A stretch of 43,766 bases of DNA, from NCBI GenBank assembly GCA_947173955.1, contig CAMWHE010000015.1, positions 1 through 43,766 on the forward strand, written 5' to 3'. The stretch comes from an uncultured Bacteroidales bacterium. Its GTDB lineage: Bacteria; Bacteroidota; Bacteroidia; Bacteroidales; Muribaculaceae. The notes under the pieces were generated by a model. It saw nothing but the letters and a program-made list of their open reading frames with translations. It was not told the origin of the DNA and did not search any database. The position numbers and the translations under genes are program-made. Of this stretch, positions 1-9,826 are shown piece by piece (position 1 is the first letter of the stretch; every line of letters starts with the position of its first letter).

Positions 1-17
1 CAAAGGGAGATTATCTC

Positions 18-1703
18 ATGAATAAAAAACTTTTACTTTCTCTATTACTCGGCAGTGTGGCCATCGGAGCCTCAGCCGAAACTGTCGCATGGGTCAACAT
101 CGGCAGTACAGGTCTTCGGAATAACATCTATGTCAGAGGCGAATATTCGGAGTTGCGTTATATGACTATAGAGTTTCATACCGATTCCGTAGACAACTAT
201 ATGGTCGATCCCGCTACCGATTTCGAGGCAAAACTGAACGACGAACCGGTAACGGTCATTCCGCTTGACAAATCCGAATTCGGATATAAACGCTGTATGT
301 TTTTATTGGACAATTATGTCCAGGGTGAAAATAAAATGTCTATTAAAACCCGCATACGCTACATCAACTTAAACTTTCCGGACGAAATCAGATATACTTC
401 AAAATCGGTATCGACAACTAATTACATAATGAATGTCAATAAATATACGACCCCCGAGTCTGCCGATGCATTCAAAGAAAGCTTCATACCGAACCATGAG
501 GAACTGATAGAGTATCCCTTAGGCAATCCTCCGGGCGAATATGACTATCTTCATGGTGACTATGCCATACATTTCCAGACTTATGAAATGTTTTACCGGG
601 ATATCACCACGCCAACGACTCCCCACGTGATTGATGAAGATGGTAATATTGTATGCAACTGTACCAATAAAATCAACCGTACGAGTGAATTTCGTGATGA
701 GAACATGAGCTTCCATGTCACTATTAACACGCCTATTACCACCCCAGGCAAATATTATATTATTTTCCCCACCAAAGGGAATTTCCGCTTTTACAATCCG
801 GTCGGCAAATACTATAACGCCTACCATTTCAGCGACTTCAAGATCGGGCCATATATAGTGACCGGCAATGCCGAAGGTGATCTTCCGACTACTCCGGCTA
901 AGATAGAATGGACATCCGGATCAAAATTTGAGTCCGACCATCTTCCCGACTCCTTATCACTGACAATCACTAATGCGACTTCCATCGGAGTACATAAAAA
1001 CGCTGAAAATTCATATAACACAACTCTCAGTGCCGATGAAAATCAGACGAATATTTCAGTAATAGCAACTTCCGGAGAAAATAAAGCCAATATAGCCCTG
1101 CCTGCCGGATGGTATATCGGAGAGGGCGAATATACCCTGACGATCAACAATCCTGCCGACATCTTTGAAGCCATGGCGGCTGACGGCACACGCATTGAAT
1201 TCTCTAACGACGAACCGATCTCCACGACATTCACCGTAGCCGATCCGGAGCTTCCCGAAGCTCTTGACTTCTATGTACGCTCAGCCGACGCCACCGCCTA
1301 CGAGATAGCCGACGACGAAACCGTCAATGTGCGCCTGATGCACGGCGACCAGGCTCTCGGCCTCAGAATATTCGTCAAGTGGACTCCCGAGGCATCGTCT
1401 TCGCATATCACCACCAAAGCTGCCGAAGGATTTAGCGAGCATGACGGCGACATGGAGATCTCATCGCCCGGACAGCTCGAATACTACACCACACGCGGCA
1501 ATGTCACCTCACCTGTCAAGACCATCAGCTTCACACGCGCTGATGACACCAACACAGGCATCGACACCCCGGAGATACTCAACATCCCTCTCGAAGAGGG
1601 TCTCTACAACCTCAGCGGCATACGCGTCAGCCGGACACCGGGCCCCGGCCTCTACATCCGCCGCAACACCGACGGAACTACACGCAAAGTCATCGTCCGC
1701 TGA
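18..1703 (+). CDS. Secreted protein with C-terminal sorting-like tail
   Basis: The protein is 561 aa. Residues 1-20 form a signal peptide (Lys-rich start, Leu-rich core, cleavage likely after ASA) with no lipobox Cys. The middle is rich in beta-strand-type sequence and I do not recognise a catalytic domain. The last 40 residues contain EGLYNLSGIRV and PGLYIRRNTDGTTRKVIVR, the pattern of short C-terminal domains that Bacteroidetes use for type IX secretion or surface anchoring. The protein is therefore probably exported beyond the outer membrane. A purine-rich stretch (gggaga) lies just before the ATG. The gene stands alone and runs into a bidirectional hairpin shared with feoAB. Codon choice becomes more GC-rich in the last third. 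Function is unknown: an adhesin, a binding protein or an enzyme scaffold are all possible. Confidence 0.85.
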   Translation: MNKKLLLSLLLGSVAIGASAETVAWVNIGSTGLRNNIYVRGEYSELRYMTIEFHTDSVDNYMVDPATDFEAKLNDEPVTVIPLDKSEFGYKRCMFLLDNYVQGENKMSIKTRIRYINLNFPDEIRYTSKSVSTTNYIMNVNKYTTPESADAFKESFIPNHEELIEYPLGNPPGEYDYLHGDYAIHFQTYEMFYRDITTPTTPHVIDEDGNIVCNCTNKINRTSEFRDENMSFHVTINTPITTPGKYYIIFPTKGNFRFYNPVGKYYNAYHFSDFKIGPYIVTGNAEGDLPTTPAKIEWTSGSKFESDHLPDSLSLTITNATSIGVHKNAENSYNTTLSADENQTNISVIATSGENKANIALPAGWYIGEGEYTLTINNPADIFEAMAADGTRIEFSNDEPISTTFTVADPELPEALDFYVRSADATAYEIADDETVNVRLMHGDQALGLRIFVKWTPEASSSHITTKAAEGFSEHDGDMEISSPGQLEYYTTRGNVTSPVKTISFTRADDTNTGIDTPEILNIPLEEGLYNLSGIRVSRTPGPGLYIRRNTDGTTRKVIVR

Positions 1704-1730
1704 CCATACGCATAAGGACTGAATCATATA

Positions 1731-1779
1731 ATAGCCACGAACAAGGTCTCGATCTATCGAGCTTCATGTTCGTGGCTAT
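1731..1779. terminator. Bidirectional terminator hairpin between convergent genes
   Basis: A perfect 13-bp inverted repeat, atagccacgaaca (1731-1743) and tgttcgtggctat (1767-1779), has a further ctcgat/atcgag pairing inside the loop. It lies between the stop codon of the secreted protein and the stop codon of feoAB, so it can end transcription from both sides. T-rich tails are weak on both flanks. Confidence 0.75.
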
Positions 1780-1789
1780 CATCATATTG

Positions 1790-4180
1790 CTAAAATAAAA
1801 GCGCGAGACGATAGACGGCGAAGGACGCTACCCACGCCAGTGCCGTATTATATAATACGGAAAATGCGCCATATCGCCAACTACCTGTCTCACGCGAAAT
1901 TGCAGTCACGGATGCTATACACGGACAATAGAGCAGGATAAACACCATCAGACTCAAGGCCGCCGGCACACCGAAATCGCCTGAAGCCTTGAGCCGCTCT
2001 CCCAATGTAGACTCTTCAACGACATCATCACCTGTATACAGTACTCCGAGAGTAGAAACAACGATCTCTTTCGCCGGCACTCCGGCAAGCACGGCGATAG
2101 TAGCACGCCAATGGAAGCCGAGAGGTGACATGACTGGGGTAATAGTCTTACCTATCATCTCGAGGTAGGAGTCGTGTGAGGTGTCTATCCGGGAATCGTC
2201 CTGGACATCCGACACGGACGCTGACATCTGAGCCTGCACGACCTCATTATTGTGCAACGGGAAATAGTTGAGAGCCCATACCACGATACTACCGACAAGG
2301 ATTATACCGCCCATCTTCTTGAGATATTCTTTTCCCTTACCCCACATATGGCGGAGCGTAGCTTTGAATGTCGGCATCCTGTATGGCGGAAGCTCCATGA
2401 CAAATGGGGTCTCGTCACGCTTGAAGAAGAATCGACGGAGAAGTTTGGCTGTCAGCACGGCCGCCAGTACACCCAGAATATAAAGGCTCATTATAACCAG
2501 AGCGGCATGTGCCGGGAAGAACGCTCCTACAAGAAGGACATACAGAGGCAGTCGAGCCGAGCACGACATGAACGGATTGATAAGCACGGTAATGATCCGG
2601 CTCGAGCGGCTCTCGATGGAGCGTGTAGCCATGATGGCAGGCACGTTGCAGCCGAATCCCATCATGAGCGGAATAAACGACTTTCCGTGCAGACCGATGC
2701 GGTGCATGAGCTTGTCCATTATGAATGCCGCCCGCGCCATATATCCCGAATCCTCCATGAATGAAATAAAGAAGTACAGTATAAGGATATTCGGCAGGAA
2801 AACAATAACGCCCCCTACCCCGCCGATGACTCCGTCGGCAAGAAGATCTTTGAGGGGACCGTCTGGGAAATGCTGACTGACTGTATCGCTAAGCAGATCA
2901 ACAAGCGACTGAATCCAGTTCTGCGGATATTGCCCCACGGCGAATGTCATCCAGAAAATGAAGAACATTATCGCCAGAAATATAGGGAATCCGAAGAGCT
3001 TATTGGTCACAAATGTGTCGATAATCTGCGTGGATGTAGCTTTAGTGCGGTTGTCAACTTCCATGGTCTCAGCAAGCGCACCGGCGATAAAGCCATATTT
3101 CTCGTTGGCTACCAGCGAATTGATATCCTCATTATGAATCTTCTCGATGTTGGAAGTCAGACGATCACGTTCCGCCAGGATAGCTCCGGCACCGTCAAGC
3201 TCTCTGATGATGCGCTCGATCTCGGCATCGCGTTCGAGAAGCTTGATGGCAAGATATCGGGGTGCGAAATGCAGGAGCTTGACATTATCGGACTTAATGG
3301 CATCCTTGATAGCATTTACAGCCCGCTCCACCTCGCTGCCGAGCGAGACATGGACATGGCGTACCTCCGAGTGGCGATACTCATACACATCTATTATGGT
3401 ATCAAACAGTTTGTCGATTCCTTCGCCTGTACGGGCTGTCGTCGGTACGATAGGCACGCCTATCATCCTGCCGAGCGTGCGGTAGTCGAGATGGCTGCCG
3501 TTGCGTTTGAGCTCGTCAAACATATTAAGAGCAATGACCATCGGACGGTCCATATCAATAAGCTCGGTGGTCAGATACAGATTCCGCTCAAGATTGCTCG
3601 CATCAACCACATTTAATATAATATCAGGATTCTCATCCTTGAGGTAGCGCCTTACATAGAGTTCTTCCGGAGAATATGCCGAAAGCGAATATGTCCCCGG
3701 GAGATCGACGAGATTAAATTTATAACCGCGATACTGAAATGTTCCCTTTTTGGCATCAACGGTCACTCCGCTATAGTTTCCGACGTGTTCGGATGCTCCG
3801 GAAGCTATATTGAACAATGATGTCTTGCCGCAATTCGGATTGCCGATCAAAGCTACATTTATAGTGTGTGTCCGGGTGTGAAAGTGGCCTTTGAAGGACT
3901 CACAATCCTCAGCGATTATCGTTCCCCCTCCCGTAGATGCAGCCTCAGGAGCATCCCCGTCAGGCACAACTTCTATCAAATCAGCCTCGGATCGCCGTAG
4001 AGAAACCTCATAGCCCATAAGCCTGTACTTGATAGGATCGCGCAAAGGTGCCGACAGGATTGCCTCGACATTACGGCCTCTTACGAACCCCATCTCCATG
4101 ACGCGTTTGCGGAATGCGCCATGACCATGGATTTTGACTACGATAGCCTGTTCGCCTGAGTTAAGTTCGGATAGACGCAT
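1790..4180 (-). CDS. feoB: Ferrous iron transporter, FeoA-FeoB fusion
   Basis: The 796-aa inner-membrane Fe(II) importer has a FeoA SH3-like domain fused in front (residues 1-72). The GTPase domain follows: G1 GNPNCGKTS (113-121), G2 region GNYSGVT, G3 DLPGTYS (159-165), G4 NMFD (219-222). The membrane part holds the two gate motifs, GFGCNVPA and CSARLPLY, and ends with the LLYCPCIAS segment typical of the family. FeoA normally acts as a separate regulator of FeoB, and the fusion is common in Bacteroidales. The gene is last in a minus-strand run, 11 bp after the DUF3108 gene, and ends at the shared hairpin. No Fur-like site was identified because transcription probably enters from upstream genes. 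Identity is very secure. Confidence 0.97.
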   Translation of the reverse strand: MRLSELNSGEQAIVVKIHGHGAFRKRVMEMGFVRGRNVEAILSAPLRDPIKYRLMGYEVSLRRSEADLIEVVPDGDAPEAASTGGGTIIAEDCESFKGHFHTRTHTINVALIGNPNCGKTSLFNIASGASEHVGNYSGVTVDAKKGTFQYRGYKFNLVDLPGTYSLSAYSPEELYVRRYLKDENPDIILNVVDASNLERNLYLTTELIDMDRPMVIALNMFDELKRNGSHLDYRTLGRMIGVPIVPTTARTGEGIDKLFDTIIDVYEYRHSEVRHVHVSLGSEVERAVNAIKDAIKSDNVKLLHFAPRYLAIKLLERDAEIERIIRELDGAGAILAERDRLTSNIEKIHNEDINSLVANEKYGFIAGALAETMEVDNRTKATSTQIIDTFVTNKLFGFPIFLAIMFFIFWMTFAVGQYPQNWIQSLVDLLSDTVSQHFPDGPLKDLLADGVIGGVGGVIVFLPNILILYFFISFMEDSGYMARAAFIMDKLMHRIGLHGKSFIPLMMGFGCNVPAIMATRSIESRSSRIITVLINPFMSCSARLPLYVLLVGAFFPAHAALVIMSLYILGVLAAVLTAKLLRRFFFKRDETPFVMELPPYRMPTFKATLRHMWGKGKEYLKKMGGIILVGSIVVWALNYFPLHNNEVVQAQMSASVSDVQDDSRIDTSHDSYLEMIGKTITPVMSPLGFHWRATIAVLAGVPAKEIVVSTLGVLYTGDDVVEESTLGERLKASGDFGVPAALSLMVFILLYCPCIASVTAISRETGSWRYGAFSVLYNTALAWVASFAVYRLALLF

Positions 4181-4191
4181 ATAAATTCAGC

Positions 4192-4953
4192 TTAATCTTC
4201 TAAAAAACACTGAATCGAGCCGATCGGAAGATTGCCTTTCATCTTGAGTGGAACGCGCCGGCTGTCGGTAGAAATCCACGCAAACATGTCGTCGCTGCTT
4301 TTCTTGCCCTCATCGCCGGTGAAAGTAAAGGTAATATAGTAAGTCTCGACAGCTTTGCGTCCGAGCTCTATCGACTGCAGTCCATGATAAGTGATGCGCA
4401 GTGTCTCCTTTTTCTTGCCGGAAAATATAGTCGCTCTGACCGATTCGCCGGGTTGCATCTTTGCATAATCAAGATGCCGCATATAATAGAAAGCGCTCAG
4501 GATGTCGACAGTCATGCCGGAAGCATGGAGAGTAGTGTGAATTTCCGTGTCCTTAGTGTCCTTCTTTCTACGCTGGATGCGGTGACACTGCCCGGTCACC
4601 TCTTTGCCGTGGCGCTGATAAGTGATATGGTCATGCTTATAATCGCCATCCTCCCGTGCAATCTTTTCATAAAATACGGGTTCATATGTACGCGCGTCAA
4701 TGCGTCCGCGGAGAGTATCACGGACAGAATAGAGATGGTCAGCCCATGATGCCGACCTGCCGGTCAGTTCAGAAGTAAAAAAGCCATCTCCGGAAGACCG
4801 GGTGTCGATTGTGACACTTCCGGCCTGTTTGTTGATAAGACCCCACTTATACATTACCCTGTACTTGATTGACTCTTCATGAATATCGTAAGCCGATACA
4901 CGGAGAGCTGCCAGAGCGATTAGGACAAATAATAAAGAAAAAGCTCTTTTCAC
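4192..4953 (-). CDS. DUF3108 domain-containing exported protein
   Basis: The open frame extends to 5100, but that extension lies inside thymidine kinase. I choose the GTG at 4953 because it gives a clean signal peptide (KRAFSLLFVLIALAALRVSA) and sits 10 bp after the tdk stop. The resulting protein is 253 aa. After the signal peptide, the segment YRVMYKWGLINKQAG and the later alternating strands match my knowledge of the DUF3108 family, periplasmic beta-rich proteins of unknown role. No lipobox Cys is present. It lies between tdk and feoAB with very short gaps, so it is probably co-transcribed with both. The GTG start is inferred and no ATG gives the same signal peptide. Confidence 0.8.
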   Translation of the reverse strand: MKRAFSLLFVLIALAALRVSAYDIHEESIKYRVMYKWGLINKQAGSVTIDTRSSGDGFFTSELTGRSASWADHLYSVRDTLRGRIDARTYEPVFYEKIAREDGDYKHDHITYQRHGKEVTGQCHRIQRRKKDTKDTEIHTTLHASGMTVDILSAFYYMRHLDYAKMQPGESVRATIFSGKKKETLRITYHGLQSIELGRKAVETYYITFTFTGDEGKKSSDDMFAWISTDSRRVPLKMKGNLPIGSIQCFLED

Positions 4954-4963
4954 TTGGTAATAT

Positions 4964-5587
4964 TTATATGAAGGGGAGGATATTTCGCGATGACTGTTCG
5001 ATACGCTTGTTGCGCCAGCATTTGCGGCACACGGCGATATAGCGGTCGTCGCCTCCGATCTCCACCTGCGCACCCTCTTCCACAAAATCGCCATTGGCAT
5101 CGATACGCGCGTTGACTATCGTCTTATGGCCGCATGTACAGGTCGACTTGATCTCGTCAATTGAATCGGCGATTTCAAAAAGGCGCCGGGAACCCTCAAA
5201 CAGTTTGGTCTTAAAGTCGGTACGCAAGCCATAGCACATGACATTGCAGCCGAAGTCGTCGACTATGCGTGAGAGTTGATCCACCTGTTCGGCCGTAAGG
5301 AACTGAGCCTCATCTACGAGAAACCACTCGACGATAGCATGGTGCTCCTCAAAGAGCTGCTTGGCATAGAGATAGAGATCCGTATCATGGTAAATCCAGT
5401 CGCATTCACGCTCGATTCCGATACGCGAACGGATCACATTCTTGCGGTCGCGGGTATCGATGACGGGTTTGAGACATTTATAGGGCATCTTCCGTTCTTC
5501 GAAGTTATAGGCCGTGGTCAGCAGCATAGCTGTCTTTGCCGAGCCCATTGTGCCGTAGCGGAAGTAAAGTTTGCCTATCCGGTTCAT
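4964..5587 (-). CDS. tdk: Thymidine kinase (type II)
   Basis: The 207-aa cytoplasmic enzyme phosphorylates thymidine to dTMP in the pyrimidine salvage pathway. The P-loop is GTMGSAKT (12-19). The VDEAQF segment (91-96) carries the catalytic Glu93. Four Cys at 150, 152, 187 and 190 form the structural zinc site seen in type II thymidine kinases. The length is normal for the family. Its ATG overlaps the TGA of the upstream phosphatase gene (ATGA), which indicates translational coupling. The DUF3108 gene follows 10 bp downstream. Confidence 0.96.
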   Translation of the reverse strand: MNRIGKLYFRYGTMGSAKTAMLLTTAYNFEERKMPYKCLKPVIDTRDRKNVIRSRIGIERECDWIYHDTDLYLYAKQLFEEHHAIVEWFLVDEAQFLTAEQVDQLSRIVDDFGCNVMCYGLRTDFKTKLFEGSRRLFEIADSIDEIKSTCTCGHKTIVNARIDANGDFVEEGAQVEIGGDDRYIAVCRKCWRNKRIEQSSRNILPFI

Positions 5588-6864
5588 AGTTTTTTCTTAT
5601 AGAGTTGATAGCTCGGAGTGTCAAGAAGATATTGGAGGGTCGCGCGGGCATCCTCCCATTTATAATAAGGATAGATGTCGGTCTCGCACGGAATCGGCAC
5701 TTCGGCTTCATTGAACATAAATTTAACGATCACATCACCGGCGTCATTGCGGTAGAAACGCAACTGGACATTTGAACACATCGGCGAAACGCGATAGTCG
5801 GCATAAGTCAGATACAACTTTTCGGGATCAGTCTCATTGCCGTCGGCAGTCGGGAAATGCAGAAGTCCGGCAAGGGGGATTATCGTGCTGTCATGCCCGA
5901 ATCGAAGGCTTGCGCCGCGGCGGTTACCATCGACATATTCATCGGCATGATGCAGGATATCACTCAGCAGATTCTTGGCGCTGTCGGTAAAGAGCCCCTG
6001 ATTGAGCGGATTGCAGGAATTGCGGGTATAAAACTCATAATTGAACACCTGCCATAGATCAAACAGCTCTTCGGGTGTAAATATGTCATAGAGGTCAACG
6101 CCGGAAGACATATTAGGTGCATCGACAGCAACCCAATAGAGTTTCCACATCGTCTCCGAACCATCGACCTTCTCCGGATTCTTGAAAAGCGAGGCCATAA
6201 GGCGCCCGGGGCGGGTCTTTTCGGCCTTGAACTGAGCTGTAGGAGCGGCCCACGGACCATCCGCCCGGTTAAAATAGGATGCTTCGGGTGAGTTGTAGCT
6301 CAGATAATTCATGTGTCGGGATGACGACTCCATAGGTACATTGAGCGACGGATTGAGCTGCATAAGCTGTCCGACAAATGCGAACATCGAATGAGCGCAA
6401 CGCATCCTGAAGGTAGAGAGAGCCGATACTTCCGCACCGTCGGCAAAGACTTCCGGACAATCGGCAAACAGGCGGCTCGCGATGCCGCGATGTTGCTCAT
6501 ACCCTAACGGAGAGAGCTCCCCTGCCCTGCCGTCCGCTTCGTCGGCAAGTATCTGCAGACGTCTGTAGACATCCTGGCCGAGCGGTGTGAGGTTGTCATT
6601 TGCTGCCGCGTCGGCAAATATCTCAAGCGGACGCGTATAGTCGCTTTCATTAATCAGATAGCGCGACCCGTGGCGCCCGTAATGGCTGACATAAAACGGC
6701 TTGTAGCCCTCCGGCGCGGGAGTTGCAGCTGCAACCGAATCAGGATAAGGGAGATAGACACCTGCGCAATATTCCGGATTGGCAAGCATGATCTCCTCCG
6801 TGGTCTGAGCGAACAGAGCTACGGATGATGCCAGAGAGAGAGTTAAGACATAAAGTCGCTTCAT
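5584..6864 (-). CDS. Histidine phosphatase superfamily protein, secreted
   Basis: The 426-aa exported protein has a signal peptide ending near LFAQ (about residue 20). The hallmark RHGSR lies at 64-68 inside HYGRHGSRY, and a distal HD pair at 324-325 in FGHDSTIIPL acts as the proton donor region. This layout is that of clade-2 histidine acid phosphatases (phytase, acid glucose-1-phosphatase and MINPP relatives). It would release phosphate from a phosphorylated substrate in the periplasm or at the surface. The exact substrate, whether phytate, sugar phosphate or another, cannot be read from the sequence. The gene begins 1 bp after galE and overlaps tdk by 4 bp, so it sits mid-operon. Confidence 0.88.
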   Translation of the reverse strand: MKRLYVLTLSLASSVALFAQTTEEIMLANPEYCAGVYLPYPDSVAAATPAPEGYKPFYVSHYGRHGSRYLINESDYTRPLEIFADAAANDNLTPLGQDVYRRLQILADEADGRAGELSPLGYEQHRGIASRLFADCPEVFADGAEVSALSTFRMRCAHSMFAFVGQLMQLNPSLNVPMESSSRHMNYLSYNSPEASYFNRADGPWAAPTAQFKAEKTRPGRLMASLFKNPEKVDGSETMWKLYWVAVDAPNMSSGVDLYDIFTPEELFDLWQVFNYEFYTRNSCNPLNQGLFTDSAKNLLSDILHHADEYVDGNRRGASLRFGHDSTIIPLAGLLHFPTADGNETDPEKLYLTYADYRVSPMCSNVQLRFYRNDAGDVIVKFMFNEAEVPIPCETDIYPYYKWEDARATLQYLLDTPSYQLYKKKL

Positions 6865-6865
6865 C

Positions 6866-7903
6866 TTACATCACTCCCTTCTCACGCAGCTTGCATTGCC
6901 ATGCCCAAGCCGATTTCATTGTGTCATCAAGGGGTGTGGCTGCCGTCCAGCCGAGCACATTGTTAGCACGCGCGGGATTAGCCCAGACCTTTTCAATATC
7001 ACCTTCGCGGCGCCCTACGATCTTATGGGGCACCTTGACACCGGTAGCACGCTCAAATGCGGCAATAAGCTCAAGCACGCTGACGCCATTGCCGGTACCG
7101 AGGTTGAACACTTCGATTTTCTCTTCGCTCTTATCCTGAAGCATACGCTCGACAGCGATTACATGAGCCTTTGCAAGGTCAACGACATCGATATAGTCGC
7201 GGATGCAAGATCCGTCGGGTGTATTATAGTCATTACCGAAGACGCTGAGCTCCTGGCGGATACCCATAGCAGCCTGAGTTAGATAGGGAACAAGATTCTG
7301 GGGTACGCCGTTGGGAAGTTCGCCGATCTCTGCGCTGGGATGTGCACCTACCGGATTGAAATAGCGGAGAAGGATAGCCTTGAAAGGTGCGCCGGAATTT
7401 ATCACGTCGGTAATGATCTCCTCAGAAATCTGCTTGGTATTGCCATAAGGAGAAGTAGCCTTCTTGATAGGAGACTCCTCGGTCACGGGGTTGATATCGG
7501 GCTCACCGTATACAGTACATGAAGAAGAGAATACAATACCCTTGACTCCGTTGGGACCCATCAGATCAAGGAGGTTCATGAGTGTATTGAGGTTATTGCG
7601 GTAGTAAAGGATAGGTTTGTGCATCGATTCGCCCACTGCCTTGCTGGCTGCGAAGTTGATGATACCGCGGATATCGGGATATTGTGCGAAAAGAGCTTTG
7701 ACAGCTTCAAAATCAGTGCAGTCGGCTTCTACAAAATCGGGACGGACGCCGGTGATGCGCTCGATGCCGTCAAGTACAGCCTTATCGCTGTTGGACAGAT
7801 TGTCGATAATGACTACCGGATAACCGGCCTGCTGGAGTTCCACTACTGTATGTGAGCCAATATAACCGGTTCCACCCGTCACGAGAATACGCTCTTCTTT
7901 CAT
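6866..7903 (-). CDS. galE: UDP-glucose 4-epimerase
   Basis: The 345-aa cytoplasmic short-chain dehydrogenase-type epimerase interconverts UDP-glucose and UDP-galactose, for galactose use and glycan precursors. The NAD-binding motif GGTGYIGS is at 10-17. The catalytic Ser region SSSCTVYG is near 126-133, and the Tyr153-Lys157 pair lies in SPYGNTK. The length is normal for GalE. A TACATTTG box upstream (7963-7970, minus) suggests its own promoter just beyond the end of the U32 gene. The phosphatase gene follows after 1 bp. Confidence 0.96.
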   Translation of the reverse strand: MKEERILVTGGTGYIGSHTVVELQQAGYPVVIIDNLSNSDKAVLDGIERITGVRPDFVEADCTDFEAVKALFAQYPDIRGIINFAASKAVGESMHKPILYYRNNLNTLMNLLDLMGPNGVKGIVFSSSCTVYGEPDINPVTEESPIKKATSPYGNTKQISEEIITDVINSGAPFKAILLRYFNPVGAHPSAEIGELPNGVPQNLVPYLTQAAMGIRQELSVFGNDYNTPDGSCIRDYIDVVDLAKAHVIAVERMLQDKSEEKIEVFNLGTGNGVSVLELIAAFERATGVKVPHKIVGRREGDIEKVWANPARANNVLGWTAATPLDDTMKSAWAWQCKLREKGVM

Positions 7904-7962
7904 GATAATCTGGTATTTATGTATTTGTTAGATTTATTTAAATTCAGTCTGAAAGCTTTATG

Positions 7963-7970
7963 CAAATGTA
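7963..7970 (-). promoter_or_regulatory. Candidate galE promoter -7 box
   Basis: TACATTTG on the minus strand matches the Bacteroidetes TAnnTTTG box. It lies 60 bp before the galE ATG, beyond the stop of the upstream U32 gene. No good TTTG at -33 was seen. Confidence 0.5.
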
Positions 7971-7975
7971 ATCAT

Positions 7976-9826
7976 TTATTTTTTATTTCGAGCAAGATAG
8001 ACCGACATTTCACACTCCTTGCAGTCAAATTCAACATCAAGGCAGGCATTCCCGCTCCGCAGGGTAAGAGGCCCCTTGAGCCGCTTGCCATCCGGAGTGC
8101 GAAGGCAGCAACCGAGCTCGCGGCGCAGGCAATATCGGGTGCGCATAACCCTCTGCGGCCGGTCTAAACACCCCCGGACCTCAAGCGCCGGACTGACCGA
8201 TTTGGCTCCGGCCTCGCGGACATATTGCCCGGCAAGGCTGTTGGCAATATTATCACTGTAGGTCAGCGTGTCAGTCCAAAGCTCTGGTGTGACAGATTCG
8301 GGGCGACTGTATGCAAAAGGATGCGTAAGCCGGATCGCACGGTCAAGAGCTGCCACAGCATCACGACGAAGCCTGGTAACGACCGACGCCGGCACAAACC
8401 GGTCTCCTATCTTATCGTCGATTTGACCTACACAATAAGGGGTGTCACCGAGCTTCGACAGAGCAGCAGCCCGCCGGGCAGCTTGCGGCTGTTCGGCTTC
8501 GGCAAACTCGCATTCCGCGGTAGCGGTAGCTGTCAATGACGGAATCTCGACAGGAGTCATATCAAGAGCTATACGATTGGCAGCCACAGTTCTGAGAGCC
8601 ATATTGACCTCAATGCCGCGTGATGCCGTCGGCTTTGCCATCCGCACCTCATAGTCTGAGTCGTAGTTTCGGTATAAACGTGTGCCGGGACGGATTTCGA
8701 CCGGTGAACTCAGGTAAACATTCGCGCCATCGGCTCTGTTGACGCGAAATCCGGTCAATTTCCCGTCAGTGCCATAGAAGGTCAATCCATCACCGTTATT
8801 CAGCTTCACATCTGTCCGGAGCAGAAGTTTCCGACCTTCGACACGACTGACCGATCCGATTTCCTCTCCGATACTTTTCGGACTTTCCATCGAAGCCATC
8901 TTTGCCTGCGGGCGACGGTCAGAGAGGAAATAGTCGGTACATCCACGGTTAAATGCGGCTTCAAGCCGGGGAGTGAATGTGAATTCCGTTTTGCCTATCG
9001 AAGACCGGCACAGGCGTCCGTCGCTCGCTTCTATTATACGGTCAAGAGCCTGTCTGTAGGCAGCCGTAACGGTCTTCACATAGGCAGTATCTTTCAGACG
9101 TCCCTCGATTTTGAAGGAGCTGACTCCGGCATCAATCAGTGTGGACAGAGACGCGATCCGGTTCATATCCTTTAATGACAGCAGATGCTTTCCCCTGAGG
9201 ACTTCACGACCATCTCCATCTATAAGATCATAGGAGTAGCGGCATATCTGGGCACATTCGCCCCTGTTGGCGCTTCTGCCGGTCAAAGCGAAACTGGCCT
9301 GACAGTTACCGCTATAGCTGACACACAATGCGCCGTGAACAAATCCCTCCAGAGGCACTGTGGTCACTTCGCGGATAGCACGGATCTCGTCAAGTGTAAG
9401 TTCTCGGGCAAGCACCAGCTGCTTGAAACCTGCTTTTTCAAGAAAACGAGCCTTCTCGGGAGTGCGGATATCGCACTGCGTGCTCGCATGGAGAGCAATA
9501 GGCGGTATCGACATCTTGAGCAACGACAGATCCTGAACAATCAGCGCATCAACCTCAGCACGGTAAAGCTCGCCGACAAGACGCTCGACCTCCGCAATTT
9601 CGTCATCATAGACGAGAGTATTGAGCGTAACATAAACTTTCGCACGGTAGCGGTGGGCATATTCAGTCACTCGCCTTATATCTTCGATACTGTTTCCGGC
9701 AGCAGAGCGGGCTCCATGGTGGGCGGCTCCGATATATACGGCATCCGCTCCGTGATCAATGGCCGCAATTGCTGTTGCGGCATCACGGGCGGGAGCCAGG
9801 AGTTCAAGTTCTCTTACCGCTTTCAT
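7976..9826 (-). CDS. Peptidase U32-family protein, RlhA-like
   Basis: The protein is 616 aa. The U32 signature is at 160-178 (EGFVHGALCVSYSGNCQ). Four Cys at 168, 175, 191 and 195 match the conserved set that in RlhA/TrhP relatives is thought to hold an iron-sulfur cluster. The N-terminal half is a TIM-barrel-like region starting ELLAPARD. The size and C-terminal extension fit RlhA, which hydroxylates C2501 of 23S rRNA, better than the shorter TrhP, which modifies tRNA U34. Despite the family name, protease activity is doubtful. The ATG overlaps the stop of the GH43-like gene by 4 bp. RlhA against another U32 subgroup would need a tree, so no symbol is given. Confidence 0.88.
   Translation of the reverse strand: MKAVRELELLAPARDAATAIAAIDHGADAVYIGAAHHGARSAAGNSIEDIRRVTEYAHRYRAKVYVTLNTLVYDDEIAEVERLVGELYRAEVDALIVQDLSLLKMSIPPIALHASTQCDIRTPEKARFLEKAGFKQLVLARELTLDEIRAIREVTTVPLEGFVHGALCVSYSGNCQASFALTGRSANRGECAQICRYSYDLIDGDGREVLRGKHLLSLKDMNRIASLSTLIDAGVSSFKIEGRLKDTAYVKTVTAAYRQALDRIIEASDGRLCRSSIGKTEFTFTPRLEAAFNRGCTDYFLSDRRPQAKMASMESPKSIGEEIGSVSRVEGRKLLLRTDVKLNNGDGLTFYGTDGKLTGFRVNRADGANVYLSSPVEIRPGTRLYRNYDSDYEVRMAKPTASRGIEVNMALRTVAANRIALDMTPVEIPSLTATATAECEFAEAEQPQAARRAAALSKLGDTPYCVGQIDDKIGDRFVPASVVTRLRRDAVAALDRAIRLTHPFAYSRPESVTPELWTDTLTYSDNIANSLAGQYVREAGAKSVSPALEVRGCLDRPQRVMRTRYCLRRELGCCLRTPDGKRLKGPLTLRSGNACLDVEFDCKECEMSVYLARNKK

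Noticed and set aside
4954-5100. N-terminal extension of the DUF3108 open frame
   Set aside because: It lies wholly inside thymidine kinase, and the GTG at 4953 gives a proper signal peptide.
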